Shown here: positions 9,065-16,876 of the stretch, piece after piece | How positions within the stretch are numbered: position 1 is the first letter of the stretch | How the letters are laid out: every line of letters begins with the position of its first letter | NCBI RefSeq assembly: GCF_016741935.1 | Contig: NZ_JAERRG010000008.1 | Span: 372,001-436,000, forward strand | DNA length: 64,000 nt | From: Streptomyces endocoffeicus | GTDB taxonomy: Bacteria > Actinomycetota > Actinomycetes > Streptomycetales > Streptomycetaceae | Direction: 5' to 3' | Translations under genes and position numbers: made by a program | Notes under the pieces: model-generated | Seen by the model: the letters and a program-made list of their open reading frames with translations, nothing else | Database searches by the model: none | What the model was told of the DNA's origin: nothing

Positions 9065-9973
9065 TCAGACGAGGTCGATGCGCTCCTGGGTGATGGGATA
9101 CCCCGCCCTGGCGAAGTGCGCGGCCATGGGGAGGTTGGGCTGGTCCGTCGCCGCCGCGATCTTCGTGGCCCCCCGTTCCACCAGATCGTGGGTGCACTCC
9201 ACGAGCAGGTCGTACGCGTAGCCGTGGCCGCGCTGCTCGGCGACGACCCCGATATAGCCCACGCACGGGCCGTTGGGATTGTGCGCGGGCATCTGGATGC
9301 CGACCAGCTCTCCCTCGGGCGTCCACGCCAGCCGCCACCACTCGCGCGGCGACGGGAACCAGGAGAGGACGTCCAGGAGCTCCCGCACCGCGGCCTCGAC
9401 CCCTCCTCGTTCGATGGCATGGCGGTCGTGGGCGTCGAGCGTGCCCGGCATGATGCGGCGCAGTACGTCCTCGATCGCCGCGTCATCGGGCGCCGGCCGG
9501 AACTCCAGCCGCCCCGGGCGCTCGGGCAGTCCGCACTCCGGCGTCCACTCGTAGCGGTAGCGCTCGACCAGGGGCTTGAGCCCGCCCGCGACGGCGGCGT
9601 CGATACGGGCCTGGGCGGCGGCCCGCACCTCGGGCTGATCGCGCCAGCCGGGCGGGGCCAGCAGGGTGTACTCGGTGTGCAGCGGTGCGGTGCGCAGCAG
9701 TTCGGCGGCGGCGTCGGCCTCGCCCTCGGCGAAGTCGAACCAGTCCAGGGCGACGGGAGCGGAGTCCTCCGGCCCGGCCCACCACGCGGCGCGGGCCACG
9801 ACCCGCCCCTCGCGCAGCGCCACCCAGGTCCAGTCGGGGCGGTACTCGCCGCCCTGGCCGACGGTGGCGTAGGTGTGGCCGAGGGTGGCCCGGCCGACGA
9901 GCGCGGGCACATGCAGGTCGTGGAACAGATGGGCGTCGCCCTCGGTGAGGGGACGGATGACCAGATCGGTCAT
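9065..9973 (-). CDS. GNAT family N-acetyltransferase
   Basis: 302 residues. The C-terminal half has the GNAT acetyl-CoA features VGYIGVVAEQRGHGYAYDLL and NLPMAAHFARAGY; the N-terminal half (IRPLTEGDAHLFHDLHVPAL) looks like a second, degenerate GNAT module, which suits the doubled length. The acceptor is unknown; the family includes antibiotic, amino acid and protein acetylators. ATG 9973 has AAGGAA 7 nt upstream. A small ORF with a much stronger ribosome site lies 60 nt upstream on the same likely transcript. Confidence 0.8.
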   Translation of the reverse strand: MTDLVIRPLTEGDAHLFHDLHVPALVGRATLGHTYATVGQGGEYRPDWTWVALREGRVVARAAWWAGPEDSAPVALDWFDFAEGEADAAAELLRTAPLHTEYTLLAPPGWRDQPEVRAAAQARIDAAVAGGLKPLVERYRYEWTPECGLPERPGRLEFRPAPDDAAIEDVLRRIMPGTLDAHDRHAIERGGVEAAVRELLDVLSWFPSPREWWRLAWTPEGELVGIQMPAHNPNGPCVGYIGVVAEQRGHGYAYDLLVECTHDLVERGATKIAAATDQPNLPMAAHFARAGYPITQERIDLV

Positions 9974-10033
9974 GGAATTCCTTCCAGGAGAGTGTTGCGC
10001 TCCCGGTCGGATGCCTGATCGAACGATGTGTGA

Positions 10034-10093
10034 TCAGACGGGGTTACGCCCGGGGGACAAGGGGCGGGAGCGCGGAAACGTCGTGATGTCCAT
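10034..10093 (-). CDS. Putative 19-aa leader peptide of the GNAT gene
   Basis: ATG 10093 is preceded by GGAAGGAGG at about 8 nt, a stronger site than that of the GNAT itself. The peptide is MDITTFPRSRPLSPGRNPV, rich in Pro and Arg, ending TGA at 10034. A promoter-like pair (10131-10160) is placed so that the transcript would start about 30 nt before this ATG. A translated leader upstream of an acetyltransferase fits attenuation control, but that is inference. It could also be a chance frame. Confidence 0.4.
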   Translation of the reverse strand: MDITTFPRSRPLSPGRNPV

Positions 10094-10130
10094 TGCTCTC
10101 GCCTCCTTCCTCGATCAAGGGCGTGCCCGC

Positions 10131-10160
10131 ACTCTATGGGCGCCGATGTCTCCGTGTCCA
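10131..10160 (-). promoter_or_regulatory. Sigma70-like promoter for leader and GNAT
   Basis: On the minus strand, -35 TGGACA (10155-10160) and -10 TAGAGT (10131-10136) are separated by 18 bp, close to the Streptomyces housekeeping consensus TTGACa/TAgRaT. Confidence 0.5.
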
Positions 10161-10180
10161 CGCGATATTTTCCAGGCGGG

Positions 10181-10222
10181 GCCGGTCTGCCGCCCGCGAG
10201 GGGGAAGGAGCGGCAGACCGGC
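10181..10222. terminator. 13-bp perfect stem, terminator downstream of the LPMO gene
   Basis: GCCGGTCTGCCGC (10181-10193) pairs exactly with GCGGCAGACCGGC (10210-10222) around a 16-nt loop. It begins 74 nt past the LPMO stop on the minus strand and would separate that gene from the GNAT promoter. Confidence 0.65.
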
Positions 10223-10295
10223 GCGCAGGATGAGGTGCACCTGACAGATCAATCAGCGGGTCGGAGCACCTGCGTGGACCGGTGTGAGACGCAGA

Positions 10296-11411
10296 CTAGT
10301 GCACCATGCAGATCGGCGCGGCCGTTGTGTCAGGAGAGCCGCCGCCGGCCGCATAGCCGAAGGTCGTCGACGCCCCGGTGGCCAGTGAACCGTTCCAGTC
10401 GGCGTTGGTGACCGACGCCGAGGAACCGGTGGTGCTCAGCTTGCCGTTCCAGACGCTGTCGATCCGCTGCCCGGACGGCACCGTCCAGTCGACCATCCAT
10501 GAGGAGATGGGCGTGGCACCGGAGTTGGAGACCGTCACCTCGGCCTGGTAGCCGCCGTTCCAGGTGCTGGTCACCTTCTGGGTGGCGGCGCAGGAGGCCG
10601 TCGGCGGATTGCCCGGCGGGTCCGTGGGGTCGCTGCCACCGCCACCGCTGCCGGCGCCCGGGACCGTCACCTCGCCGTTGCCGCCGTCGAAGACCACGTC
10701 GGAGCAGCTGTAGAAGGTCTCCTGGCTGTCCGAGCGCGTCCACACGGTGTAGATGATGTGGCGCCCGCTCTTGCCGGAGGGCAGATTGGCCGTCCAGGTG
10801 TACTTGCCGTCCACCGTGCCGACCTGGCCGGACAGCGGCGGGTTCGTCACCGTGTTGAACGGCTGGTCCTCCAGGTCGTTCCAGGTGAGCGGCTTGGTCG
10901 GGTCGATCGGGCTCTTGGTGACATAGCTGCGGAACGACCCCGGGTGCGCGGCCCAGGCGTTGTACGAGAACTGCATCGACTTACCGGATGTCAGATGGGT
11001 CACCGGCCAGTCCTTGCTGCCCACGTCGAACCCTGAGAAGTCATAGACGGTGGCCGCGCCGCTGCACAGCTTGCCGTCCGGGATGAACCCCTTGGTGCGG
11101 CCCGCGCCGTCCGAGCGGAGTACCGCGAACCAGTTGTAGAACGGCGTCGCACCGCTCTTGTCGTACGCGGCCTTGCACGCCGGGTTGGTCGGCTTGACCT
11201 CACCGGTCGAGGACAGGCTGTACTTCCAGCAGAGATAGGTGCGGCTTCCCGGCGCCATCGGTGCGCCATGTGCGGAGGCGCTGCCGCCGGAGAAGAAGAC
11301 GAGGCCCAGGGCGGGCAGGACCGAGAGCAGGACCAGCAGTACGGACCTGCGCGCGCGGGAGCCGCCCGATGGGCGTGCGGATGAGGCGAGTGGAAGTGAT
11401 CGTCGAGGCAT
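10296..11411 (-). CDS. Secreted lytic polysaccharide monooxygenase, AA10 + CBM2
   Basis: 371 residues. A long signal peptide with an Arg-rich n-region ends SASA, so the mature chain begins His48-Gly-Ala, the first ligand of the copper histidine brace; NAWAAHPG supplies the second His. The AA10 domain (48-about 250) resembles cellulose-active CelS2-type enzymes (PGSRTYLCW, PTNPAC, NWFAVL, DSQETFYSCSDVVFDGG). A Gly/Pro/Ser linker leads to a C-terminal CBM2 (CAATQKVTSTWNGGYQ, WNG, SFGYAAGG-like end). It cleaves crystalline polysaccharide oxidatively outside the cell. A CebR operator 47 nt upstream supports cellulose use. Confidence 0.9.
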   Translation of the reverse strand: MPRRSLPLASSARPSGGSRARRSVLLVLLSVLPALGLVFFSGGSASAHGAPMAPGSRTYLCWKYSLSSTGEVKPTNPACKAAYDKSGATPFYNWFAVLRSDGAGRTKGFIPDGKLCSGAATVYDFSGFDVGSKDWPVTHLTSGKSMQFSYNAWAAHPGSFRSYVTKSPIDPTKPLTWNDLEDQPFNTVTNPPLSGQVGTVDGKYTWTANLPSGKSGRHIIYTVWTRSDSQETFYSCSDVVFDGGNGEVTVPGAGSGGGGSDPTDPPGNPPTASCAATQKVTSTWNGGYQAEVTVSNSGATPISSWMVDWTVPSGQRIDSVWNGKLSTTGSSASVTNADWNGSLATGASTTFGYAAGGGSPDTTAAPICMVH

Positions 11412-11457
11412 TGCGCGTGCTTTCCCTTCGACGTGAACGGGTCAGGAACCGTCGGCG

Positions 11458-11471
11458 TGGGAGCGCTCCCA
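11458..11471. promoter_or_regulatory. CebR-type operator
   Basis: TGGGAGCGCTCCCA is a perfect 14-bp palindrome identical to the known CebR box of streptomycetes, released by cello-oligosaccharides. It lies 47-60 nt upstream of the LPMO start, where a repressor would block transcription. Confidence 0.8.
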
Positions 11472-11592
11472 ATTTCTTGGTGAACGTAGCGCGCCCCGGG
11501 GCAGCTGTAAATGCTTCAGGACATGAAGGCCGCAGGCTTTCTGGCGGGTTGTCAGGGAGAGCGCCGGACGGGCTGTTTCGATGGGCACAAAT

Positions 11593-11657
11593 GGGCCGAT
11601 CCAGTGGGCCGATCCGGTGGGCCGATCCGATGGGGCGATCCGATGGGCCCGTCAGAT
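11593..11657. repeat. 13-bp tandem repeats across the treY stop
   Basis: Units GGGCCGATCCRGT start at 11593, 11606, 11619 and 11632, with a degenerate fifth at 11645. The last unit overlaps the treY stop codon at 11652-11654. Confidence 0.75.
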
Positions 11658-14249
11658 CCGGATCAGCAGCGCCACCGGAAGCCGGGACAGCAGCTCATCC
11701 AGCGCCGCCGGGCCCTCGGCGGTCCGCCCGGTCAGCAGGTCCCGCCAGCGGCCCGGCGGCAGCGGCAACCGGGTGGCGCCCCAGCCGCCCGCCTCCGCCA
11801 GCCGCCGCGACAGCCGGGTGATCACGGTGACGGCGCCGCCGGGTGCGCCGTCCGTGTCGTCCATGCCGTTCGTGCCGTCCATGCCGCCCGTGCCGTTGTC
11901 TGTCCGTAAGAAGGCCACGCAGTGCTCGGCGGACGGACCGGAGGCGAGCAGCGGCGTATACGTACTCCCGGGGCCGAACCACCCCGGACGCTCCCGGCGC
12001 AGGTTGAGTGCCGCCCGGGTGAGCAGCAGCTTTTCGGCCGACGGGCCGTCCGCCGGTTCGCCGCCCAGCTCGGGCGGGCGGCGGTTGTCCGGGTCGACGA
12101 GGGCCGTATAGACGTGTTCGGTGCCCATATAGAGGTCGGGGACGCCCGGCATGGTGAGCTGGAGCAGGGCGGCGCCGAGCGCGTTGGCTCGCGCCGGTCC
12201 GTCGAGTCCGGCGCCGATCGCGGCCCATACCGACGGCTCGGCCGCGCAGGGTCCGGTCTCCAGGAAGGTGGTCACCTCCTCCTCGTACGCCGCGTTCTGC
12301 TCCGTCCAGGTGGTCCGCAGCCCCGCCTCGCGCACCGCCTTGAGCACGGCCGGGACCAGCCGTTCGGCGTCCCCGTGGCCCAGCGCGAGCGCGGTCTGCC
12401 AGGCCGTCCAGGCGAGATGGGGATCGGGGGCGGGGGCGGAGCGGGTCAACTCCTCGACCGTCCGCCCCCACCAGTCCGGGCATTCGGTGAGCGCCGCGAG
12501 CCGGGCGCGGGCGTCCGCGCTGCGCTTGGTGTCGTGCGTGGAGAGCACCGTGCCGGTGGCGGGCCAGTCCCTTGAGCGCCGGGCGGCGAAGGCGTGGAAC
12601 TCCTCGGGGGCCACGGCCGGCCGCCCCGGATCGCCGCCCACCTCGGCGGCCGACAGCAGCGGGGCGTAGCGGTAGAAGGCGGTGTCCTCGACCGACTTGG
12701 CGCGCAGCGCGGCCGCCGTCTGGGCGAAGCGGGCGCAGAAGTCGCGGTGGTCCGGGCCGTCCCCGAGCCCGCCCAGCGCCGCGTCCCGCACCACCCCCAC
12801 CACCTGGGCCTCCTGCGCCACCGTGAACGCCTCCCGGGCGTCCGCCGCCGCCGAGCGCAGCATCACCGCGTCGGCGTCCGTCGCGGGCGGACCGCCCACG
12901 GAGGCGTACGGACGGTAGACCGGCAGCCGCACCAGCAGCTCGCGAATCGCCGTGCGCAGCGCCCAGGGCGCGTGGTCGCGCAGCCGGGGATCGGCCGCGC
13001 AGATCCGGGAGGCGGTACGCGTCAGCCGCTCCACCTCGGCGGCCAGGTCATGCGTGACCACCTCATGGGCGGCGCGGCGGACCGTGGCGGCCCAGTCGCC
13101 GCCCAGGTGGGCCGGTGGAGCGGCGAAGGCGCGGTAGAGGGCGGTCAGCTTCTCCAGACCGTCCGGGTCGAGGAAGAGCCCGTCGATGTGGTGCAGCGCG
13201 TCATAGCCGGTGGTCCCGGCGACCGGCCAGCCGGCGGGCAGCGGCTCGTCCCGGGCGAGGATCTTCTCCACGACGGTCCACCGGGCGCCGCCGCCTTCCG
13301 GCGCGGTCCACCGGCCGATGTCGCCTTCCGGCGCGGTCCACCGGCCGCTGCCTCCTGGCGTGATCCGCCGCCCGCCGCCGCCTCCTGGCGTGATCCCCCG
13401 GCCGCCCGCGCCCTCTGGCGTGATCCGCCGCCCGCCCCCGCCTTCCCCGTCTCCCGCCGCCGCCCGCACCGCACGGTCCAGCCGTCGCAGATAGCCCTCC
13501 GGGTCGGCGAGCCCGTCCGGATGGTCGATCCGCAGCCCGTCCACGACCCCGTCCCGCACCAGCTCCAGCAGCGTGGCATGGGTCGCGGCGAACACCTCCG
13601 GGTCCTCCACCCGCACCGCGATCAGCTCGGAGATGGTGAAGAACCGCCGGTAGTTGAGCTCGGTGCGGGCCAGCCGCCACCAGCCGAGCCGGTACCACTG
13701 GGCGTCCAGCAACTCGGCGAGCGGCAGCCCCTCGGTGCCGGGCCGCAGCGGGAAGGCGTGGTCGTAGTAGCGCAGCGTCCCGTCCCCGACCCGCAGCCGG
13801 TCCCACTCCTCGCCGAGCGGACCGCCCAGCACCGGCAGCAGCACCTTGCCGCCGTGGGCCCGCCAGTCGATGTCGAACCACCGCGCGTAAGGGGACTCCG
13901 GCCCCTCCCGCAGCACCTCCCACAGCGGGGCGTTGAGCCGCTCGGGGGCGGGGGCGGCCATATGGTTCGGCACGATGTCGACGATCAGCCCGAGGCCATG
14001 CGTCCGCGCCGTACGGGCGAGTGCGCGCAGCCCCTCCTCGCCGCCCAGTTCGGCCCGGACGGCGGAGTGGTCCACCACGTCATAGCCGTGGGTGGAGCCG
14101 GGCACCGCCTCCAGCACGGGGGACAGATGCAGATGGGAGACGCCGAGCGAGGCCAGATACGGCACCGCTCGCTCCGCCGCCGCGAAGGGGAAGGCGGGCT
14201 GGAGCTGGAGGCGATAGGTGGCGGTGGGTGTGCCGGGGGCAGCCGTCAT
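11652..14249 (-). CDS. treY: Malto-oligosyltrehalose synthase with internal minisatellite
   Basis: 865 residues, about 50-90 longer than typical TreY. GH13_26 motifs are clear: THGYDVVDHS, LIVDIVPNHMA, DGLRIDHPDG (nucleophile Asp242), WTVVEKIL (acid Glu328), STHDTKRSADARARL and PGVPDLYMG. It isomerises the reducing end of maltodextrin to an alpha-1,1 link, giving the TreZ substrate. Residues about 270-319 are a repeat of GRRITPGG and GRWTAPEG units inserted just before the catalytic Glu segment. ATG 14249 follows a leader ORF stop by 6 nt, suggesting translational coupling. Confidence 0.92.
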   Translation of the reverse strand: MTAAPGTPTATYRLQLQPAFPFAAAERAVPYLASLGVSHLHLSPVLEAVPGSTHGYDVVDHSAVRAELGGEEGLRALARTARTHGLGLIVDIVPNHMAAPAPERLNAPLWEVLREGPESPYARWFDIDWRAHGGKVLLPVLGGPLGEEWDRLRVGDGTLRYYDHAFPLRPGTEGLPLAELLDAQWYRLGWWRLARTELNYRRFFTISELIAVRVEDPEVFAATHATLLELVRDGVVDGLRIDHPDGLADPEGYLRRLDRAVRAAAGDGEGGGGRRITPEGAGGRGITPGGGGGRRITPGGSGRWTAPEGDIGRWTAPEGGGARWTVVEKILARDEPLPAGWPVAGTTGYDALHHIDGLFLDPDGLEKLTALYRAFAAPPAHLGGDWAATVRRAAHEVVTHDLAAEVERLTRTASRICAADPRLRDHAPWALRTAIRELLVRLPVYRPYASVGGPPATDADAVMLRSAAADAREAFTVAQEAQVVGVVRDAALGGLGDGPDHRDFCARFAQTAAALRAKSVEDTAFYRYAPLLSAAEVGGDPGRPAVAPEEFHAFAARRSRDWPATGTVLSTHDTKRSADARARLAALTECPDWWGRTVEELTRSAPAPDPHLAWTAWQTALALGHGDAERLVPAVLKAVREAGLRTTWTEQNAAYEEEVTTFLETGPCAAEPSVWAAIGAGLDGPARANALGAALLQLTMPGVPDLYMGTEHVYTALVDPDNRRPPELGGEPADGPSAEKLLLTRAALNLRRERPGWFGPGSTYTPLLASGPSAEHCVAFLRTDNGTGGMDGTNGMDDTDGAPGGAVTVITRLSRRLAEAGGWGATRLPLPPGRWRDLLTGRTAEGPAALDELLSRLPVALLIRI
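13293..13442. repeat. 30-bp minisatellite inside treY
   Basis: Five units of exactly 30 bp (13293, 13323, 13353, 13383, 13413). The first two carry GCGCGGTCCACCGG, the last three TGGCGTGATCC. Period 30 keeps the reading frame and encodes 10-residue blocks of the GR(W/R)(T/I)xPxG type. Confidence 0.8.
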
Positions 14250-14255
14250 ATGAAC

Positions 14256-14366
14256 CTACGTACCCACCCGAAGCGCCCCACCAGAAATTCGCGTGCGGAG
14301 CTCTCCGGTCCAGCGGTAGCAGTGCCAGTGAGCGTGAGCCGGCATGGGCGGGGGCGGAGCGGTCAT
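14256..14366 (-). CDS. Putative 36-aa leader ORF upstream of treY
   Basis: ATG 14366 has AGGAGG exactly 8 nt upstream, one of the best ribosome sites in the window. The peptide begins MTAPPPPMPAHAHWHCYRW and ends at TAG 14256, leaving 6 nt before the treY ATG, which itself lacks a separate strong site. This geometry fits termination-reinitiation coupling, so the ORF may set treY translation. The composition (Pro run, His/Trp/Tyr cluster) is not that of a known amino-acid attenuator. No homologue recognised. Confidence 0.45.
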   Translation of the reverse strand: MTAPPPPMPAHAHWHCYRWTGELRTRISGGALRVGT

Positions 14367-15227
14367 CTGGGATACCTCCTGGTAGTGGGAACGGCCCACT
14401 CCGGCCGGGTGGAGATCTGTCCAGGGCGGGCCGCCGCTTACCTATGGCGCTTGACGCTGGTTACCTCGCGTACTGGCGGCCGTCGTCCGAGTTGCCAGGC
14501 GTCCCACCACTCGGTGACGGGGCGTCCGCGTCCGGCATGGTGTCGCCGTCTTCCGGGTCCTGGCGGACAACGGCGTGCTGTATCGGCTGTACCGACCGAC
14601 AGCGGGCTAGGAGGGCGGACCACCAGCGGCGAAGTCGAACCCGGGACGGGGAGCCCGGGCCCTGGTCTGCTGCGGGCGGTCGTGCAGTGTGAGGACGGCC
14701 TGGACGAGGCTGGTGATACGGCTGGTAGAGCATCGCAGTTTGCGCACACGAACGCCTTGCCGGAGGCTGTCCTCACCGCCTCGGCGAGGGTTGGAGCCAG
14801 AGCGGCCAGGATGTCGACGGCCTCGGCGATGTACCGGTAGGCGGTGGTGGTGCCCACAGCTGGGCGTAGGTATGGCCGCATCGTAGATGAGCCGGCACGA
14901 GCAGCGCCTGCCGTCCGGCGGCCGGCCGGCGCCATCGTGTCCCTTGCGCAAGACGACGTGCGGTCAACTCACGGGCGAGGAAGCGCAGAGCGGAGGCCCA
15001 GCGGCCCTGCTCCGCACGCCGGTTGAGGAAACCTCAGTGGGTGTTGGCGTGAGGGAGCGTGCGGAAGAGCTCGGCGCCGATCACGAGCGCGGGACGGTGG
15101 TCGAAGCGACACCGATCCATTCGTGTCCGCGTCGTGCTCGGCTACCTGCGAGCCGGGCGCGAGCTGGATCCGGTCGAGCTCGCGGCTCGGGGCCGACTCG
15201 GACTCCTTCCGGTGTGCTCAGCTGTGT
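14367..15227. other. Gene-poor stretch with transposase relic
   Basis: 860 bp between the treY leader and arsR. Only 14744-14985 has recognisable coding ancestry (annotated as pseudogene). Short plausible frames elsewhere, such as + strand 14529-14610 reading VAVFRVLADNGVLYRLYR, lack starts and look like debris. This is consistent with an insertion scar between treY and glgX. Confidence 0.5.
14744..14985 (-). pseudogene. IS5-like (DDE_Tnp_4) transposase N-terminal fragment, frameshifted
   Basis: Frame one reads LTARRLAQGTRWRR then AGRQALLVPAHLRCGHTYAQL; from about 14857 the match continues in another frame as VGTTTAYRYIAEAVDILAAL then APTLAEAVRTASGKAFV. Together these are the helix-turn-helix N-terminus of IS5-family transposases of Streptomyces, with a small deletion (the usual AAGF before VGTTT is lost) causing the frameshift. 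Homology stops near 14744 before any catalytic Asp, so it is a dead remnant. Confidence 0.7.
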
Positions 15228-15563
15228 TCAGCGAGGAGCGGTACCGCCCGGGGACTCCGCGCCCAGGAGCGTGAGCAGCCCGGGGAATCTCTTCTCGATG
15301 TCCGTGCGTCGTAGTCGGATGCCCTTGCGGTTGCCGTAGTCGATCTCGTCAATGAGACCTGCCTCGCGCAGGACCCGGAAGTGGTGGGTCTGGGTCTGCT
15401 TCGAGATCGGAAGATTGAACGAGTTGCAGCCCCGCTCGCTGTCGCTGCGGTCGGCGGCCAACTCCGTCATCACCGAACGACGGTGCTCGTCGGCGAGGGC
15501 GCGAAATACCGCACCCAGATCGAGCGCATCGGCCTCCGGGCCGACCAGGTTCATCCCGGCCAC
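15228..15563 (-). CDS. ArsR-family transcriptional regulator
   Basis: 111 residues of a single winged helix: FRALADEHRRSVMTELA, then recognition helix SKQTQTHHFRVLREAGL and wing IDYGNRKGIRLRR. No metal-binding ELCVCDL-type cysteine motif is present; one Cys sits at 46, so it probably senses a small organic molecule or the product of its partner. GTG 15563 has GGGAG 6 nt upstream. It is divergent from an FAD monooxygenase, and two identical-arm operators lie between them, indicating autoregulation and control of the monooxygenase. Confidence 0.85.
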   Translation of the reverse strand: MAGMNLVGPEADALDLGAVFRALADEHRRSVMTELAADRSDSERGCNSFNLPISKQTQTHHFRVLREAGLIDEIDYGNRKGIRLRRTDIEKRFPGLLTLLGAESPGGTAPR

Positions 15564-15578
15564 GCGGCACTCCCTTCA

Positions 15579-15638
15579 GGTACGAATTGCATCGTACCTC
15601 AAGGATGTGCTCCACTGAGGTACGAAATTGATCGTACC
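15579..15638. promoter_or_regulatory. Double operator between arsR and FAD monooxygenase
   Basis: Two 20-bp inverted repeats, GGTACGAATTGCATCGTACC at 15579-15598 and GGTACGAAATTGATCGTACC at 15619-15638. Both have arms GGTACGA/TCGTACC around 6 bp. They are 40 bp apart, an integral number of helix turns. Confidence 0.8.
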
Positions 15639-15733
15639 TTGACCCGATTGCGCTGCCCGGTGCCGCCGCCCCCTGAGACCCGGCCCGGCACTCGCCGGGG
15701 ACCTGGTCATCGACACTCCGCGAGGTCATCGTC

Positions 15734-16876
15734 ATGAAGAAGCCCGAGGTGCTGATAGTCGGTGCCGGAATCGCAGGGCCCGCACTCGCATACTGGCTCT
15801 CCCGGAATGGATACCGGCCGACGGTCATCGAACACGCCCGGCAGCTGCGCTCCGGTGGTAGCGCGATCGTCGTGAAGGGGCCCGCGATCCCGGTCGCCGA
15901 CCGCATGGGCATCCTTCCGCAGCTCCGCGGGCTCGCCACCCGCAATCGGTCACTGACCCTGCTCGACCCCGGCGGCAGGCGGATCCTGCAACTCCCGCTC
16001 ACCTCGGACAAGGCTCCGACGGTCGAGGTGACCCGAGCCGACCTGTCCGAGGTGCTCCACCGGTCGGCGCAGACCGAGGCCGAGTTCTTGTTCGACGACA
16101 CGGTCACCGCTCTCGACCAGGATGAAGGCGGGGTGGACGTCACCTTCCGGCGGTCCGCGCCACGGCGCTTCGACTTGATAGTCGGTGCCGACGGGATGCA
16201 CTCCACCGTACGGCGCCTGGTATTCGGACCCGAGCGGCAGTTCGCGAGCGACCTGGGCCTGTACGGCGCGACCGTCCCGCTGGAACCCGACGCCATCGAG
16301 GACCCGAACGAGATGACGATGCTGACCGCGCCGAACCGGATGTTGGTCCTCCACCCCTCGCGGACCACTCCCCTCGCGATCTTCACCTTCCGGGCCGCAC
16401 AGCCGGCGCCCCACGACCGCAAGAACATCGCCCTTCACAAGCAGACCGTGGCCGACGCCTACGCCGACGTGCGGTGGCGGGCACCGGAACTCGTGGCGGC
16501 GTTCCTCGACCACCCGGCTCCGTTCTTCGACCCCCTGACCACCGTCCGGATGCCCTCGTGGTCCCGCGGACGGGTCGTACTGCTCGGGGACGCGGCGGCG
16601 GCGACAGCCCTGCTGGGCGACGGGTCCAGCATGGCGATGGCGGGCGCGTACGCCCTCGCGGAAGAGCTCGCCGCCCATCCCGGTGATCACGCCCGCGCCT
16701 TCGCCGCCTACGAGTCGCGGCTCCGCCGTGAGGTAGGCCCGCGGCAGCGACGCGTCGGTCCGCTCTCCAGGCTCATGGTGCCCCGCACCCGGCCGGGCCT
16801 CGCGGTGCGCAACGCCGTGGGCCGCGCGGTCGGTCGCACGAACCGGATCGCCGCTCGCGAAGCCGCGAACCGGTAG
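15734..16876 (+). CDS. FAD-dependent aromatic hydroxylase-type monooxygenase
   Basis: 380 residues of the PHBH/TetX-like class A flavoprotein monooxygenases. Visible are the FAD Rossmann motif VGAGIAGPALAYWL at the N-terminus, the DG motif VGADGMHSTVRRLVF and the GD motif GRVVLLGDAAAA. It would use NAD(P)H and oxygen to hydroxylate an aromatic or drug-like substrate in the cytoplasm. Pairing with a divergent ArsR regulator suggests an inducible detoxification or degradation unit. It resembles tetracycline-modifying homologues in layout but activity cannot be inferred. Confidence 0.85.
   Translation: MKKPEVLIVGAGIAGPALAYWLSRNGYRPTVIEHARQLRSGGSAIVVKGPAIPVADRMGILPQLRGLATRNRSLTLLDPGGRRILQLPLTSDKAPTVEVTRADLSEVLHRSAQTEAEFLFDDTVTALDQDEGGVDVTFRRSAPRRFDLIVGADGMHSTVRRLVFGPERQFASDLGLYGATVPLEPDAIEDPNEMTMLTAPNRMLVLHPSRTTPLAIFTFRAAQPAPHDRKNIALHKQTVADAYADVRWRAPELVAAFLDHPAPFFDPLTTVRMPSWSRGRVVLLGDAAAATALLGDGSSMAMAGAYALAEELAAHPGDHARAFAAYESRLRREVGPRQRRVGPLSRLMVPRTRPGLAVRNAVGRAVGRTNRIAAREAANR

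Noticed and set aside
14461..14733. A 90-codon minus-strand frame between treY and arsR
   Set aside because: No ribosome site, Pro/Arg-rich, overlaps debris next to the transposase relic.
12594..14840. A 748-codon open frame on the plus strand across treY
   Set aside because: It is antisense to clear TreY motifs, has Arg/Gly/Pro/His-rich composition and no domain; a GC-bias shadow.
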